Part shown: positions 4,803 through 5,770 of the stretch, one piece after another | Position numbering within the stretch: position 1 is the first letter of the stretch | How the letters are laid out: each line of letters opens with the position of its first letter | Assembly: GCA_030668755.1 (NCBI GenBank) | Contig: DAOVEW010000097.1 | Location: forward strand, 1-5,770 | DNA: 5,770 nt | Direction of reading: 5' to 3' | From: Bacillota bacterium | Lineage (GTDB): Bacteria > Armatimonadota > Hebobacteria > Hebobacterales > Hebobacteraceae | Notes under the pieces: generated by a model | What the model was told of the DNA's origin: nothing | Databases searched by the model: none | The model's input: the letters and a program-made list of their open reading frames with translations, nothing else | Translations under genes and position numbers: made by a program

Positions 4803-5635
4803 CCTGGGTGAATGGAAAGCTGCTGCCGCCCGATCAGCCCGCGATCTCGCCCCTCGACACAGGCTTTCTCTACGGCGAAGGCCTCTTCGAGACCATGCGG
4901 GCATACGGCGGCAAGGTGTTTCGCCTGCCCCAGCACCTCCACCGCCTCCTCACCGCGGCCGCAGACCTCAGCCTAACGCCGCCGACACCGCAGTTGTTGG
5001 CAAAGGCCGTCCAGGAGGCGCTCGATGCGGGGGGCCTCGAGGACGCCTCTGTGCGACTCACCGTGACTGCCGGCGTCGCCGGTTCATCAACACCCACCGT
5101 CGTCATCCTCGTCCGCCCCCTTCGCCTGCCGCCCCGCGATCTCTACGAGTCGGGCTGCCACGCCGTCTCGATCCGATGCGCCCACAACCTGGAGACACCA
5201 CTCCGCCGCATCAAGTCTCTCAACTACCTCGACAAGCTCCTGGCACAGCGCTCCGCCTCCCACAAAGGCGCGCACGAGGCCATCCTGGTGGACGCCGACG
5301 GCTGTGTCGTCGAGGGGGCCATGCGGAACATCTTCGCCGTCATCGGCGGAACTCTCGTCACTCCTCCCCTCTCCCGCGGCCTCCTCCCCGGCATCACCCG
5401 CGCTGCCGTCCTGGAAGTCGCAGAGCGGAACGACATCCCCCAGGCCGAGCGCGACCTGCCTCTAACCGACCTCTACCGCGCCGACGAAGCCTTCCTCACC
5501 AGCTCCCTCGCCGAGATACTGCCCGTGGCGTCCATAGATGGGAACCCGATGGCCCAAACCGCACCTGGCCGCCTCACCCGCGCCCTCATGGAGGCCTACC
5601 GCTCCCTCGTCGCCGACGAGCTGACCCGCCTGTAG
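4790..5635 (+). CDS. pabC: Aminodeoxychorismate lyase (PabC), class IV aminotransferase fold
   Basis: PabC is a pyridoxal-phosphate enzyme that splits 4-amino-4-deoxychorismate into p-aminobenzoate and pyruvate, directly after PabB. The 281-residue protein has the fold-type IV pattern: FLYGEGLFETMRAY (26-39), the PLP-lysine region RIKSLNYLDKLLA (140-152) with Lys142, VDADGCVVEGAMRNIF (167-182) with Glu175 near the cofactor ring nitrogen, TPPLSRGLLPGITR (191-204), and FLTSSLAEILPV (235-246). The close relatives, branched-chain and D-amino-acid aminotransferases, share these motifs; KSLNYL and the pabB partner favour lyase. The ATG at 4790 overlaps the pabB end (TAG 4800-4802) by 13 nt and has GGAGGAGG at 4778-4785, so translation is probably coupled. 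No earlier in-frame start fits, since the longer reading lies within pabB. Confidence 0.88.
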   Translation: MAGIAWVNGKLLPPDQPAISPLDTGFLYGEGLFETMRAYGGKVFRLPQHLHRLLTAAADLSLTPPTPQLLAKAVQEALDAGGLEDASVRLTVTAGVAGSSTPTVVILVRPLRLPPRDLYESGCHAVSIRCAHNLETPLRRIKSLNYLDKLLAQRSASHKGAHEAILVDADGCVVEGAMRNIFAVIGGTLVTPPLSRGLLPGITRAAVLEVAERNDIPQAERDLPLTDLYRADEAFLTSSLAEILPVASIDGNPMAQTAPGRLTRALMEAYRSLVADELTRL

Positions 5636-5636
5636 C

Positions 5637-5665
5637 GCGGGCATTCCCACGCCCGCCGGGCGCCC
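5637..5665. terminator. GC-rich inverted repeats between convergent genes
   Basis: GCGGGC (5637-5642) and GCCCGC (5651-5656) pair perfectly around an 8-nt loop, starting 2 nt after the pabC stop. An overlapping alternative pairs CGCCC (5650-5654) with GGGCG (5658-5662), and GGGCGCCC (5658-5665) is self-complementary. There is no T-run, so it is not a classical intrinsic terminator; it may separate the converging pabC and SLH transcripts or be a short intergenic repeat. No strand is assigned. Confidence 0.35.
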
Positions 5666-5667
5666 CC

Positions 5668-5770
5668 TTAAGTTACCAACCCAAAGGCTCGCGCCACATA
5701 CACCGCCATTTGATCCCGCGTCACGACGTAGTCGGGATGGTAGTAGCCGTCATCGTATCCCTGCACCACC
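5668..5770 (-). CDS. S-layer homology (SLH) domain protein, C-terminal end (partial)
   Basis: Read on the minus strand from the window edge to TAA at 5670-5668, this gives 33 residues that match the end of an SLH domain: QGYDDGYYHP (3-12) followed by VTRDQMAVYVARAFGL (16-31). SLH repeats anchor surface or S-layer proteins to the cell envelope, usually through secondary cell-wall polysaccharide, or to peptidoglycan or an outer membrane in non-Firmicutes. The main body lies outside the window, so its role is unknown. The stop is 32 nt from that of pabC, and the genes converge. The repeat sits at the extreme C-terminus, a usual place for an SLH anchor. Confidence 0.86.
   Translation of the reverse strand, partial: VVQGYDDGYYHPDYVVTRDQMAVYVARAFGLVT

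Overview
The window reads as GC-rich bacterial chromosome, about 60-70% G+C in most places, cut by one clearly AT-richer gene of about 1 kb. No hallmark gene fixes the taxon. The GC-rich background, a TolB-like propeller protein and a C-terminal S-layer homology (SLH) repeat of the 'TRDQMAVYVARAFGL' kind suggest a Gram-negative-type or deep-branching phylum; Armatimonadota is a tentative guess only.

Layout. (1) Bases 1-355, minus strand: the N-terminal 118 residues of a J-domain-like protein whose HPD motif is replaced by KKE. (2) Bases 348-409: a compact divergent control region in which promoter-like elements on the two strands share one -10 box. (3) 410-1174, plus: a complete MBL-fold metal-dependent hydrolase. 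(4) 1202-1924, plus: a perfect extended -10 element followed by an overlapping minimal nucleotidyltransferase (MNT) and HEPN gene pair, of toxin-antitoxin type. (5) 1968-2105, plus: an orphan fragment encoding only the tail of a second MBL protein of the same family as the gene in (3), so the MNT/HEPN pair lies between two MBL tails. (6) 2222-3205, minus: an AT-rich gene for a membrane-anchored or secreted six-bladed WSPDG (PD40/TolB-like) beta-propeller, with a nearly identical blade duplication. (7) 3357-4802 and 4790-5635, plus: a translationally coupled pabB-pabC pair for p-aminobenzoate (folate) synthesis. (8) 5668-5770, minus: the last 33 residues of an SLH-domain protein converging on pabC.

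How they fit together. PabB (with a glutaminase, PabA, not seen here) makes 4-amino-4-deoxychorismate from chorismate and PabC converts it to p-aminobenzoate; the 13-nt gene overlap implies joint expression. The MNT/HEPN pair is a self-contained module with its own promoter. The J-like and MBL genes may be co-controlled through their shared promoter region. The propeller and SLH proteins are envelope-type proteins with no evident link to the rest. The most interesting points are the overlapping divergent promoters, the HPD-less J-domain, the MBL tail fragment beside the MNT/HEPN pair, the lack of a canonical RX4-6H motif in the HEPN protein, and the recent blade duplication in the AT-rich propeller gene.
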